A DNA stretch of 64,000 nt from Streptomyces odonnellii. GTDB taxonomy: Bacteria; Actinomycetota; Actinomycetes; Streptomycetales; Streptomycetaceae. Numbering within the stretch: the first letter of the stretch is position 1; each line of letters begins with the position of its first letter. Where the stretch lies: assembly GCF_000981895.1 (NCBI RefSeq), contig NZ_LATD01000027.1:1-64000 (forward strand). The letters are read 5' to 3'. This document shows positions 26,192 through 34,916 of the stretch, piece after piece. The position numbers and the translations under genes are program-made. Below the pieces are notes generated by a model that did not search any database, was not told where the DNA came from, and saw only the letters and a program-made list of their open reading frames with translations.

Positions 26192-26980
26192 TCAGATGAA
26201 CTTCTGGCTCGCGAGGAACTCGGCGAGCTGCTTGCCGCCCTCGCCCTCGTCCTTGACGACCGTGCCCGTGGCCCGGGCCGGACGCTGGGCCGCCGACTCA
26301 ACGGACGTGTGGGCCTGCTCGAGACCGATCTCCTTGGCGTCGATGTCCAGGTCGGACAGGTCCCAGGAGATCACCGGCTTCTTCTTCGCCGCCATGATGC
26401 CCTTGAAGGACGGGTAACGCGCCTCGCCCGACTGGTCGGTGACCGACACGATCGCCGGGAGCTGCGCCTCCAGATACTCGGTGGCGGTGTCGCCGTCCCG
26501 GCGGCCCTTGACGGTGCCGTCCTCGACGCTCACCTCGGACAGCAGGGTCACCTGCGGCACACCGAGGCGCTCGGCGACCAGCGCCGGCACGACACCCATG
26601 GTGCCGTCGGTGGAGGCCATACCGGAGACCACCAGGTCGTAACCGGCCTTCTCGATCGCTTTGGCCAGCACCAGCGAGGTGCCGATCGCATCCGTGCCGT
26701 GCAGGTCGTCGTCCTCGACGTGGACGGCCTTGTCCGCGCCCATGGACAGCGCCTTGCGCAGAGCGTCCTTGGCGTTCTCGGGGCCGATGGTCAGGGCAGT
26801 GATCTCCACGTCGTCGCCGGTGTTCTCTGAGATCTGCAGCGCCTGCTCGACGGCGTACTCGTCGAGCTCGGAGAGCAGACCGTCCACGTCATCCCGGTCG
26901 ACGGTCAGGTCATCGGCGAAGTGCCGGTCGCCAGTGGCGTCGGGCACGTACTTCACAGTGACAACGATCCTCAAGCTCAC
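26192..26980 (-). CDS. etfB: Electron transfer flavoprotein, beta subunit
   Basis: The 262-residue partner of EtfA binds AMP and docks to dehydrogenases. It begins MSLRIVVTVKYVPDATGDRH and has the conserved DEYAVEQALQI, GMASTDGTMGVVPALVAERL and SYPSFKGIMAAKKKPVISWDL-type segments (here RYPSFKGIMAAKKKPVISW), which include the ETF beta signature. I choose GTG 26980, with AAGGGA upstream; the in-frame ATG at 27007 would add nine residues foreign to the family. It lies 62 bp downstream of the acyl-CoA dehydrogenase gene and 62 bp upstream of etfA. Confidence 0.95.
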   Translation of the reverse strand: MSLRIVVTVKYVPDATGDRHFADDLTVDRDDVDGLLSELDEYAVEQALQISENTGDDVEITALTIGPENAKDALRKALSMGADKAVHVEDDDLHGTDAIGTSLVLAKAIEKAGYDLVVSGMASTDGTMGVVPALVAERLGVPQVTLLSEVSVEDGTVKGRRDGDTATEYLEAQLPAIVSVTDQSGEARYPSFKGIMAAKKKPVISWDLSDLDIDAKEIGLEQAHTSVESAAQRPARATGTVVKDEGEGGKQLAEFLASQKFI

Positions 26981-27042
26981 TGGGGTCCCTTCACATTGGT
27001 TGAACACGGTCCCGTGGTTCGGACGGTCTCAGCAGGCGGCGG

Positions 27043-28194
27043 TCAGGGCAGGTTGCGCGCCATGACGATGCGCTGGACCTGATTGGTGCCTTCGTAGATC
27101 TGGGTGATCTTGGCGTCGCGCATCATGCGTTCGACCGGGTAGTCGCGGGTGTAGCCGTAGCCGCCCAGCAGTTGGACGGCGTCGGTGGTGACCTCCATGG
27201 CGACGTCCGAGGCGAAGCACTTGGCGGCCGCGCCCTGGAAGGTGAGGTCTTTGTCGCCGCGCTCGGAGGCGGCCGCGGCCTGGTAGGTCAGGGCGCGGGC
27301 GGCCGAGATCTTCATGGCCATGTCGGCGAGCATGAACTGGATGCCCTGGAAGTCGGCGATCGGCTTGCCGAACTGCTTGCGTTCCTGGACGTAGCCCTTG
27401 GCGTAGTCCAGGGCGCCCTGGGCGACGCCGAGGGCCTGGGCGGCGATGGTGATGCGGGTGTGGTCCAGGGTCTGCATCGCGGTGGCGAAGCCGGTGCCCT
27501 CCTTGCCGATCATGCGGTCGGCGGGGATGCGGACGTTGTCGAGGTAGACCTCGCGGGTGGGCGAGCCCTTGATGCCGAGCTTCTTCTCCGGGGCGCCGAA
27601 GGAGACGCCCTCGTCGGACTTCTCCACGACGAAGGCGGAGATTCCCTTGGAGCGCTTGGTGGGGTCGGTGACCGCCATGACCGTGTAGTAGTCGGAGACG
27701 CCGGCGTTGGTGATCCAGCGCTTGACGCCGTCGAGGATCCAGTCCTCGCCGTCGCGCACGGCCTTGGTCTTCATGCCGGCCGCGTCGGAGCCGGCGTCCG
27801 GCTCGGACAGGCAATAGGAGAACATGCCCTCGCCCTGGGCGAGCGGGGTCATGTACTTCTTCTTCAGCTCCTCGGAGCCGGAGAGGATGACGGGCAGCGA
27901 GCCCAGCTTGTTCACGGCCGGGATCAGGGAGGAGGAGACGCACACGCGCGCCACCTCCTCGATCACGATCACGGTGGCCAGGGCGTCGGCGCCCGCGCCG
28001 CCGTACTCCTCGGGCACGTGCACGGCGTGCAGGTCGTTGGCGACCAGCGCGTCCAGCGCCTCCTGCGGGAAGCGGGCCTCCTCGTCAATCGCGGCCGCGT
28101 ACGGCGCGATCTTCGCCTCGGCCAGTGAACGGATCGCGTCGCGGAGCATGTTGTGCTCCTCGGATGGGCGGTACAGGTCGAAGTCCTGGCTCAT
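27043..28194 (-). CDS. Acyl-CoA dehydrogenase
   Basis: This 383-residue FAD enzyme introduces a trans-2 double bond into an acyl-CoA and passes the electrons to ETF. It shows FSYCLSEPDAGSDAAGMKTK (substrate/FAD loop), WITNAGVSDYYTVMAVTD, RKQFGKPIADFQGIQFMLAD, LLGGYGYTRDYPVERMMRDA and the terminal QIYEGTNQVQRIVMAR with the catalytic-region Glu. I use ATG 28194 (MSQDFDLYRPSEEH); a 28-residue N-terminal extension would not fit. It is the first gene of the operon, divergent from a TetR gene with palindromic operator sites between them. Substrate chain length is not evident. Confidence 0.93.
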   Translation of the reverse strand: MSQDFDLYRPSEEHNMLRDAIRSLAEAKIAPYAAAIDEEARFPQEALDALVANDLHAVHVPEEYGGAGADALATVIVIEEVARVCVSSSLIPAVNKLGSLPVILSGSEELKKKYMTPLAQGEGMFSYCLSEPDAGSDAAGMKTKAVRDGEDWILDGVKRWITNAGVSDYYTVMAVTDPTKRSKGISAFVVEKSDEGVSFGAPEKKLGIKGSPTREVYLDNVRIPADRMIGKEGTGFATAMQTLDHTRITIAAQALGVAQGALDYAKGYVQERKQFGKPIADFQGIQFMLADMAMKISAARALTYQAAAASERGDKDLTFQGAAAKCFASDVAMEVTTDAVQLLGGYGYTRDYPVERMMRDAKITQIYEGTNQVQRIVMARNLP

Positions 28195-28267
28195 GGAGGG
28201 CCCCCAATCCCCGCCCCGGCCTAGGCCCAGGAGCAGACATGGTTCGACAGTGAAACTTCTCTTGATA

Positions 28268-28292
28268 CTTAGTGCCATAGAGTGGCACTAAG
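28268..28292. promoter_or_regulatory. Operator in the acyl-CoA dehydrogenase / tetR intergenic region
   Basis: CTTAGTGCCA and TGGCACTAAG form a perfect 10-bp inverted repeat around TAGAG. The half-site TGGCACT is repeated downstream of tetR (29137). It overlaps the likely promoters of both divergent transcripts and is the obvious binding site for the TetR protein. Confidence 0.75.
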
Positions 28293-28378
28293 TTCCGCCC
28301 TGATGCAACCGTCGGTGGCGTCTCGTCCGCTGAAGCCGGCCCACCGGGCGTGCTCGCAGCGGGTGCTATGTTCGCCGC

Positions 28379-29104
28379 ATGAGCCAGGCACACGGAGGCG
28401 CTGGAGCCGCTGGCAGCGGCCCCGTCAAATCGTCGAAGCGAGACGCCATGATTGCGGCGGCCTTCGAGCTGTTCCTGACACGCGGGTTCGAGCAGACCAC
28501 GATCGATGACATCGTCTGTCTCGCCGACGTGGGACGTAGTTCCTTTTTCCGCTACTTTCCCTCCAAGGAAGACGTGGTCTTTCCTGATCACGAACGCTGT
28601 CTGGCCGAGATGACAGCCTTCCTGCGGGAAGGTACGGGCGAGGAAGAACCGGTGGCCCGAGTCTGTGACGCGGCCCGCCTCGTCATGCGGATGTACGCCG
28701 CCAACCCTTCTTTCGCCGTACAGAGGTACCGCCTGACCAAAAGCGTGCCGGGGCTACGCAGCCACGAGGTGTCCGTGGTCTGGCGCTACGAGCGCACCCT
28801 CGCCGACTACCTGCGCGGGCGCTTCGCGCACCAGCCCGACGGGGATCTCCGAGCCGACATGATCGCCGCCTGCGTGGTAGCCGCCCACAACAATGCCTTG
28901 CGCACGTGGCTCCGTTCAGGCGGCCAGGGTGACATCTCGACCCAAATGGACCGTGCCCTCGAACTCGCGCAGAACGTCTGGAGACTCGGCGAGGAAGGTG
29001 AAGGGGCGGGCCAGCAAGAGCCCGTCGTGGTGCTGGTCACGACGCGGAAGGCGCCGATGTGGCAGGTCGTCCGCGAGATCGAAAGCGCCTTCGGCGAGCA
29101 TTGA
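28379..29104 (+). CDS. TetR-family regulator of the acd-etf operon
   Basis: This 241-residue protein has a typical TetR helix-turn-helix at residues about 20-65 (AAFELFLTRGFEQTTIDDIV, then VGRSSFFRYFPSKEDVVFPD). The C-terminal ligand domain is unusually long and ends with VVLVTTRKAPMWQVVREIES. By position it represses the divergent acyl-CoA dehydrogenase/ETF operon, with an acyl-CoA as a plausible inducer (inference from families such as FadR/PsrA-type TetRs). The start is ATG 28379. GTGGMACT-n-AGTGCCAC-type sites lie on both sides of the gene. Confidence 0.88.
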   Translation: MSQAHGGAGAAGSGPVKSSKRDAMIAAAFELFLTRGFEQTTIDDIVCLADVGRSSFFRYFPSKEDVVFPDHERCLAEMTAFLREGTGEEEPVARVCDAARLVMRMYAANPSFAVQRYRLTKSVPGLRSHEVSVVWRYERTLADYLRGRFAHQPDGDLRADMIAACVVAAHNNALRTWLRSGGQGDISTQMDRALELAQNVWRLGEEGEGAGQQEPVVVLVTTRKAPMWQVVREIESAFGEH

Positions 29105-29136
29105 GCTGTCCCTCAGGGGTGGTGAAGTCATTTTCG

Positions 29137-29153
29137 GTGGAACTCAGTGCCAC
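29137..29153. promoter_or_regulatory. Second operator-like palindrome, downstream of tetR
   Basis: GTGGAACTCAGTGCCAC is an inverted repeat around one base with a single mismatch (GTGGAACT against GTGGCACT). It uses the same half-site as the intergenic operator at 28268-28292. It may control something once located to the right, or be an auxiliary site. Confidence 0.5.
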
Positions 29154-29479
29154 GATGTCCGCCGCGGTGCTGCAGTAGCGCCGTGTCCGGACGGATTTCT
29201 GGATCGGGCCGCAGCCGCCCGGCGGTGCCAGAGATCAGGGCAGGCCCCCAGCCATCGTAGGGGTGTGGTTCAGGAGCTTCAGGGGCCTTGGCCCACGGAG
29301 GCGGGGGGAGAGGAGATCAGCAACCTTCACCAAGACTCGGTGGGTGCCCGCTCGTGGCAGGGCCGGCACTGCCGCCGCGGTGGCGGGTGACATTGCATCC
29401 CGCCGACCACGTGGGTAACCGGAACGAGGCATCGCACTGATACCCGTCCAAGCCTCACGCGAGCGGAGGTGACGAGTGA

Positions 29480-29720
29480 TGCAGCAGCACGAGTTCCGCG
29501 TCGATCACTTGTCGATGGTCACGCCACAACGAAGAGACGGTGGCCACAGGCCGCAGTGTAGACCCTGCCTGTCGGCACGAGGTGTTCGAGGCCCTGATGG
29601 GCCGGATAGCGGGCAGGATTGCGCCGGTTGAGCCCCGGCACCTGGTTCGGGGGCTGCTGCCGGACCTGCCACGTAACGGCCCCGGCGTCCTGGGCGCGCA
29701 CGAGAATGCGTTTGCCGCGA
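29480..29720 (+). pseudogene. IS701-type transposase, N-terminal fragment
   Basis: The plus strand reads HEVFEALMGRIAGRIAPVEP and RHLVRGLLPDLPRNGPGV, matching the conserved start of IS701-family transposases (ARIAGRFxRVEPRRRAxxFVLGLLxDLPRK). The frame then loses similarity. No catalytic region follows. A C-terminal fragment of an IS701 transposase occurs separately at 40010. The preceding 29154-29479 shows nothing assignable. Confidence 0.6.
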
Positions 29721-29848
29721 TTGCCGAGTGGGCGACGGCCATGAAGGAATCGAACTTGTCCCAGAAGGCCGCGACGGGACGGGCGCAGGGCCCGGGTGTG
29801 GATCCACGCGTCAGGAGCCTCTCCGGGTACCGACGACGACGTGGCCCG

Positions 29849-30960
29849 TCAGCTCGGGGCGTGGTTCCACCACCAGGAAATGGTGGTCAGGGGCACGGAA
29901 CCGGTGCGATCGGTGTACGGCTTGTCGCGATGGCCCCGGGGCACATAGGTGTCCTGCCGGTCGCCCTGACTGCGGTAGCGGCGGGTCTCGTAGATCCAGT
30001 CCAGGCATCCGCGCAGGTAGCGCTCGGCGCCGTACAGATACGGCTGGTAGAAGGTGAGGTCTTCCGCAAGCAGTGCCGTCTTGAGCCGTTCGGACAATGT
30101 GACGACCCGGTCGTGGATCACCATGGCCTCATGCAGGCATTCCTCCAGGTCGTAGCCATTTTCAGCGCACAGCACATCCACGCAGTTGAGGCCATCGCCG
30201 CGACCTGGCGCTTCTTGACGAAAGAGTAGATGTCGTTGCGACGTCGGCGTTGGAGGGCAGCACGCGCATGTCGATGATGATGACGCTGCCCGCGCGGATC
30301 ACGTCGGCGAAGTATTCGGGGGTCCTGCTGTTGCCGCAGGCGAGCCGGCCGACGTCGTCGGGGATCTCGGAGGTGTAGGCGTCGAGATCGCCCTTGAAGA
30401 GGGTGTCGGAGATGATCAATTTGCCGCCGGGGCGGACTCGGTCGGCAAGGGTCTTGACGGAGTGTTCGTAGACGTCGTCGCGGAAGTGTGTGTAGACACC
30501 GCGGATGACGACGAGGTCGTAGGGGGTGCGAGGGTCGGGGAGGCGGTCGATGTTCTGACCGTTGCACAGGTAGAGGTTGGTACGGTCACTTACGTCCTGG
30601 TCGGCGAAGTAGTCGGCGCAGTCGGAGAGTTGCTGCGGGCTGATGTCGACCGCGTCGATGCGTTGGGTGTCATGAAAGCGTCGGGCGAGCAGGTACGTGA
30701 TGAAATCCCAGCCGCAGCCGAGATCGAGGATGCGGCGGATCCGCGGTCGGGGGTCGGCCAGCAGTCCAGCGTGGTGGAGTTGGCGGTCGAAGAAGCGGAC
30801 ACCGGCTTCGCCGAGGTTGAGCGGGCGCCGGGCGCCTTCGTAGATGCCCCATTCGAACAGGCAGGTGTCGCCGGGGGCTTGCGCCAGTGGTCGGGGCTGT
30901 CGGTGTAAGTGTGGACGCCCTTGTCGCGGTAAGGGTCGCCCGCCGCCCGGCGTGAGCCGG
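29849..30960 (-). pseudogene. SAM-dependent methyltransferase gene with frameshifts
   Basis: From about 30960 the minus strand reads VHTYTDSPDHWRK, then (shifted near 30880) CLFEWGIYEGARRPLNLGEA, RRILDLGCGWDFITYLLARR (SAM-binding motif I), RIDAVDISPQQLSDCADYFA, DLVVIRGVYTHFRDDVYEHS and RPGGKLIISDTLFKGDLDAY. It shifts again near 30230 for DIYSFVKKRQVAAMA and near 30190 for VLCAENGYDLEECLHEAMVI and RYLRGCLDWIYETRRYRSQG, ending at 29849. The protein would be about 330 residues: a class I methyltransferase with a C-terminal helical domain. Three shifts make it non-functional unless they are errors. The substrate is unknown. Confidence 0.65.
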
Positions 30961-31006
30961 AGGGTGAGTGGGCAAGGGGCCGGCGGCTGTGGAACGAGCC
31001 GTCGGG

Positions 31007-31675
31007 CTACCGCCGAGCGAGGATCCCAACGATCAGGATGGTCAGCATGGTCTGCAGGGTGGTGGTGAAGTCCAGGTGCTGCTCAGCCAGCGACGGGTCG
31101 ATTTCGTATGCGGCGCGCATGCCGGCGGACGGCACAGAGTGTGCCCAGATGGCACCGGTGACCAGGATGGTCTGGGCGGAGAACTGTCCTGCGCCGTCGC
31201 CGAGTTCCGGCAGGTGATCGCGGATCAGTCCGGCGAGGGTTGTCACGTTGTTGACGGCGGCGTGCTTGTAGCGAATGGCGACGTCGGTGGAGACGTTGTG
31301 TTCCAGGACGCCGGCTTGGGCAGCGAGAAGGTCGCATAGCGCACGCTCGTGGCTGAGCGATCTGGTGAGGGTGACGGCGAGCTGGGTGCCGCGCTCCGCG
31401 ACTGTGTCGTCGGCGCGGACGCCGACGGCCAGTTGTTCGGGAAGCCGCGCAAGCCACTGCTGCCAGGTGCGGTCCAGCAGCTCCAGAAGGATGGCCTCAC
31501 GGGACTCGAAGTAACGCAGCAGAGGTGACTTGGCCAGATTCACCCGTCGGCTGAGCTCGTTAAGGGTGATCTTGTTGACGGGCATCTCGTTCAGCATGGC
31601 GGCGGCGGTGTCGAGGATCGACTGGCAGCGGATCTCCCGCTGTTCCGCGCTGCGCGCGCGGCGGAACGTCGTCAT
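31007..31675 (-). CDS. TetR-family regulator, intact member of a duplicated TetR/SDR pair
   Basis: This 222-residue TetR protein starts MTTFRRARSAEQREIRCQSI at ATG 31675 and has its helix-turn-helix at residues about 35-60 (KITLNELSRRVNLAKSPLLR, YFESREAI). The ligand domain includes GAGQFSAQTILVTGAIWAHS. It is paralogous along its length to the deleted tetR at 42401-42905. It diverges from an SDR fragment at 31772, and direct repeats of GGTTCATTRAC lie between. It probably once repressed that SDR. Confidence 0.87.
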   Translation of the reverse strand: MTTFRRARSAEQREIRCQSILDTAAAMLNEMPVNKITLNELSRRVNLAKSPLLRYFESREAILLELLDRTWQQWLARLPEQLAVGVRADDTVAERGTQLAVTLTRSLSHERALCDLLAAQAGVLEHNVSTDVAIRYKHAAVNNVTTLAGLIRDHLPELGDGAGQFSAQTILVTGAIWAHSVPSAGMRAAYEIDPSLAEQHLDFTTTLQTMLTILIVGILARR

Positions 31676-31694
31676 GCCCGCATTGTAGACCGCC

Positions 31695-31727
31695 GGTTCA
31701 TTGACAAGGGACCGGTGGTTCATTAAC
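31695..31727. promoter_or_regulatory. Repeated operator half-sites upstream of tetR
   Basis: GGTTCATTGAC (31695-31705) and GGTTCATTAAC (31717-31727) are direct repeats 22 bp apart, two helical turns, just upstream of the tetR start. ATTAAC also occurs in the homologous intergenic region at about 42318. They are plausible TetR binding sites. Confidence 0.45.
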
Positions 31728-31771
31728 TTGAGCGGTGCAATGGACCGGCGGTACACAAGGAGCCTGGTCGC

Positions 31772-32000
31772 ATGTCCAAGGTGTGGCTTGTTACCGGAAG
31801 TTCTCGCGGCCTGAGGTGTACGGTCACCGACGCGGCGCTGGTAGCCAGTGACCACGTAGTCGCCTCAGTGTTCAAGCCCACCTGGCGGGGGGCCGCGCGC
31901 CTCTGGCAGCGGACGCTGCCCACGACGCGCGACGTCATCAAAGTGATGACCACCCCGCGGAGCGGCGAGCCTTGTCGGCGCATTCCCGCACACACCCCGC
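31772..32000 (+). pseudogene. N-terminal fragment of a short-chain dehydrogenase
   Basis: The frame begins MSKVWLVTGSSRGL, nearly identical to the start of the intact SDR at 41437-42279 (MSKVWFVTGSSRGLGR), then loses the GxG continuation and becomes unrelated after about 30 codons (DAALVASDHVV still resembles an SDR). The catalytic YxxxK region is absent. It is the dead partner of the adjacent intact tetR. Confidence 0.7.
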
Positions 32001-32258
32001 AACGGCAACTCGTTGAGCAACGCCGTGGAACTGAAGGCCGCCCCCGGCGACGGTCAGCCGACGCGGCGCGTGGGATCGCCGGCCCTGACGACATGTCGAT
32101 CAGGCTTCGGCTCGGCAGCGACGCCTGACAGTTCTGCACAGCAAACCCCGGACACCGGACGAGTCCGACAAGGGGCGGTCCCAGGTCGCCTATTTTCTCT
32201 TGGTCCAACCACTTTTGCACCTCTGCTTTTCAGCCCTTGCGAAACAGGAGCATCCGCC

Positions 32259-33890
32259 ATGTCAGAAGAGCCGCATTTCGATTTCGCGATGTTCGAGGAA
32301 CTCGCCAAGGCCGACCCGCAACAAGTGTTGGCCATCCTGGGAATCAAGCCACGCAGCACCGACTGTCTGGTCACGACGGTGCGCGTTCCCATGCGCGACG
32401 GCGTTGAACTGACGGCCGAGCACTACGCGCCGCTCACGGACCAGCGGGCAGCCACCATTCTCGTGCGATCGCCGTACGGGCGGAGCTTCCCGTACGACGT
32501 GCTGCTCGCCAGGGTGTTCGCCGGTGCGGGCTATCACGTTCTCCTGCAGAGCTGCCGTGGCACGGCTGACTCCGACGGTGAGCTGCAGCCCATGGTCCAA
32601 GAAGCTGCGGATGGCCACGACACGGTCGGCTGGCTGCGCGAGCAGCCCTGGTTCGATGGGCGACTCGGCCTGATCGGCATGTCCTACCTCGCCTACTGCG
32701 TCTACGCACTGCTGCAGGACGCGCCCGCCGAGGTGAAGACCGCGGTGATCGTGGTCGGGCCCTACGACTTCGGCTCTGCCTTCTACCGCACCGGCGCGTT
32801 TACCGTGCAGGAGTGCCAGAGCTGGAGCAATCTTGTGCGCCGGCCTTCCCCGGGGATCGCGGCCGAGCTGCCCGTCGACGCCGCGCAGCGACTTCCGCTG
32901 CAGGCCGGTGCCGACCTGCTCGGCCCCACCGCGCCGTGGTACCGCGAATGGATCAGTCATACCGATCTAGCCGGCCAGTACTGGCAGCCGTACGACCACC
33001 ATGCCGCTCTGGAACGCTTCACCGGTCCAACGTTGCTGATCGGCGGCAACTACGACGTGTTCCTGCCGCAGACCCTTGAGGCATTCCAGACGCTTCGCTC
33101 ACGAGGCGTCCACACCGCACTGACGCTCGGACCGTGGGTGCACACCGACGTCGTCGCCACCGCTGCGGCGACGATGGTGGACGAATCGCAGGCGTGGTTC
33201 GACGACCATCTGCGCGATGACGCCGCTGTGCTCTCCCGTCCGCCCGTTCGGCTGTACGTTGCCGGCGCGGAGGAGTGGCGCGAACTCGATGACCTGCCCG
33301 AGGCGACCGACCATCTGACATGGCGGCTCGGCGCCGGGGGATCACTCGCCGCCGATGGTGATACCGGTTCCTCGACCTTCACCTACGACCCCGCTGACCC
33401 GACGCCCACCGTCGGCGGCCGGCGCGTCGCGCCGGACGGCGGCGCGAGGGACAACGCGCCGCGCGAACAGCGTTCAGACGTGCTCACGTTCACCACCGAA
33501 CCGTTCGGCCAGCCGACCGAGATCCACGGGAACCCCAATCTGAGCATCAAGCTGACCTCGGACAACCCGCATGCCGATCTTCATGCACGCCTGTGCGTGG
33601 TGGACGCGGACGGCACCTCGACCAACTTCTCCGACGCGATGCTGCGACTGCCGGTCGTGGACGATCCAGGTGCACTGCGGGAGGCCGAGCTGACGCTCGA
33701 CTACTGCGCGCGACGAATCGCCGCCGGGCAGCGGATCCGGCTGCAGCTTTCGGGCGGATCGTTCCCCGAATATGACCGGAACCTGGGCACTGGCCATGCC
33801 GCCGCGACGGGAACGGCGACAGCGACGGCGACGCACGTGATCGACCACGCCACGACCATCCTGTCGCTGCCGGTCAGCCCGCCCGCGTGA
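32259..33890 (+). CDS. CocE/NonD-family alpha/beta hydrolase (X-Pro dipeptidyl-peptidase S15 type)
   Basis: This 543-residue hydrolase belongs to the family of cocaine esterase and S15 peptidases, which cleave acyl esters or amides. The nucleophile is Ser142 in GMSYLAY. The Asp follows in GGNYDVFLP and the His in LGPWVHTDV. A C-terminal jelly-roll (from about residue 350, TSDNPHADLHARLCVVDADG) is typical of the family. ATG 32259 has CAGGAG upstream. The N-terminus (HFDFAMFEELAKADPQQVLA) precedes the usual VPMRDGVELTA strand. There is no signal peptide, so it is cytoplasmic. The physiological substrate is unknown. The following 33891-34227 contains no gene that I can see. Confidence 0.85.
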   Translation: MSEEPHFDFAMFEELAKADPQQVLAILGIKPRSTDCLVTTVRVPMRDGVELTAEHYAPLTDQRAATILVRSPYGRSFPYDVLLARVFAGAGYHVLLQSCRGTADSDGELQPMVQEAADGHDTVGWLREQPWFDGRLGLIGMSYLAYCVYALLQDAPAEVKTAVIVVGPYDFGSAFYRTGAFTVQECQSWSNLVRRPSPGIAAELPVDAAQRLPLQAGADLLGPTAPWYREWISHTDLAGQYWQPYDHHAALERFTGPTLLIGGNYDVFLPQTLEAFQTLRSRGVHTALTLGPWVHTDVVATAAATMVDESQAWFDDHLRDDAAVLSRPPVRLYVAGAEEWRELDDLPEATDHLTWRLGAGGSLAADGDTGSSTFTYDPADPTPTVGGRRVAPDGGARDNAPREQRSDVLTFTTEPFGQPTEIHGNPNLSIKLTSDNPHADLHARLCVVDADGTSTNFSDAMLRLPVVDDPGALREAELTLDYCARRIAAGQRIRLQLSGGSFPEYDRNLGTGHAAATGTATATATHVIDHATTILSLPVSPPA

Positions 33891-34227
33891 GCACGAAGCC
33901 GTCCGGAAGAGGCCCCAACGGCGGAGGGCAGGAAGCCGTGCAGGACAGTCCTGGCAAGGAGCCTGCGACGTCAGCCGTGGCAACCTGCTTGCCCTCCCGG
34001 CTCCCAGTGAGCGTGGCTGGGCCGGGGACGGTTTCCGCGGGATTCAGCCCTGCCGGTTCAGCAGCCCGGAACTGAGGACCCCGGCGAGTGGGTGGGCGCA
34101 GGCAGCTCATCCGGGCCCGTGGCGGCGGTGTCCAGGATGACCTGCCTGAGCCCGGCGCGCCGCTTCTCGCTGGGGTGTGCTGGAACGACATCACGCCGCC
34201 CCGAGTACGGACCATCGGCCTCTTGCG

Positions 34228-34280
34228 TTAGAGACTGTCGGCCTGTTCATGTTCAGTCGTAACGGACCGGCAGTCTCTAA
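34228..34280. repeat. 14-bp inverted repeat at the breakpoint of a truncated gene
   Basis: TTAGAGACTGTCGG (34228-34241) and CCGGCAGTCTCTAA (34267-34280) are inverted with one mismatch and a 25-nt loop. The right arm abuts the first codon of the truncated SDR at 34282. It may be the remaining ends of a collapsed insertion sequence, or a terminator. Confidence 0.55.
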
Positions 34281-34281
34281 G

Positions 34282-34756
34282 GGGGTGGATCCACTTCGAT
34301 GATCTCCAGCGGGAGCACCGCCGCTACAGCCCCATGATGTCCTACGGGCAGTCGAAGCTGGCCGACCTGATGTTCACCCAGCAGCTCGCGGCCGTTGCGG
34401 CCGAGTACCACTGGGACCTGCTCAGCGTCGCCCCGCACCCCGGCTCCACGCGGACCAACCTGCAGACGGCTGGTGCAAGCCTCGGCAAGGACAAGACCTC
34501 CCGCCCCTGGTTCGCCCGCTTCGATATCGTCCCGACCCAGGAGGTCGAGCAGGGCGCCGAGCCGCGGCTCTATGCTGCGACGAGCCCGGAAGTAACCGCC
34601 GGCGACTACTTCGGCCCGACCGGGCGGATGGGCTTGGTCGGCCCAGCGGGCAAGACCCGTCTCACTCGGCGTGCGCTCGACGATGCCGCTAACGCCCGGC
34701 TCTGGACCGAATCCGAGCGGCTCACCGGCGTCACCCTGGCCGAATGCGCATCGTGA
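34282..34756 (+). pseudogene. C-terminal half of a short-chain dehydrogenase
   Basis: The frame is open from the inverted repeat and reads WIHFDDLQREHRRYSPMMSY and GQSKLADLMFTQQLAAVAAE, with the SDR active-site YxxxK (YGQSK), then SVAPHPGSTRTNLQT. The end is natural (LTGVTLAECAS, stop at 34756). The Rossmann half is missing, so it cannot bind cofactor. Sequence style matches retinol-dehydrogenase-like SDRs of Streptomyces. Confidence 0.7.
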
Positions 34757-34916
34757 GGGTCGGCCCCTGCACGTGTTCGCCCTGAGACGCCGAAAAGGCC
34801 TTGGGGCATGCAAGGGCGGCAGATCCCGGTCCGGGACTCAGGGCGGCCTTGAGTGATCCGTATCGGGTGGCGTGTGCTCTCGCAGCGACGGCCTCCGCCG
34901 CGCCAGTTGTGCACCC

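Noticed and set aside
25146-26417. 423-codon plus-strand frame opposite etfA and etfB
   Set aside because: It spans two well-identified genes on the other strand and has no protein-like features.
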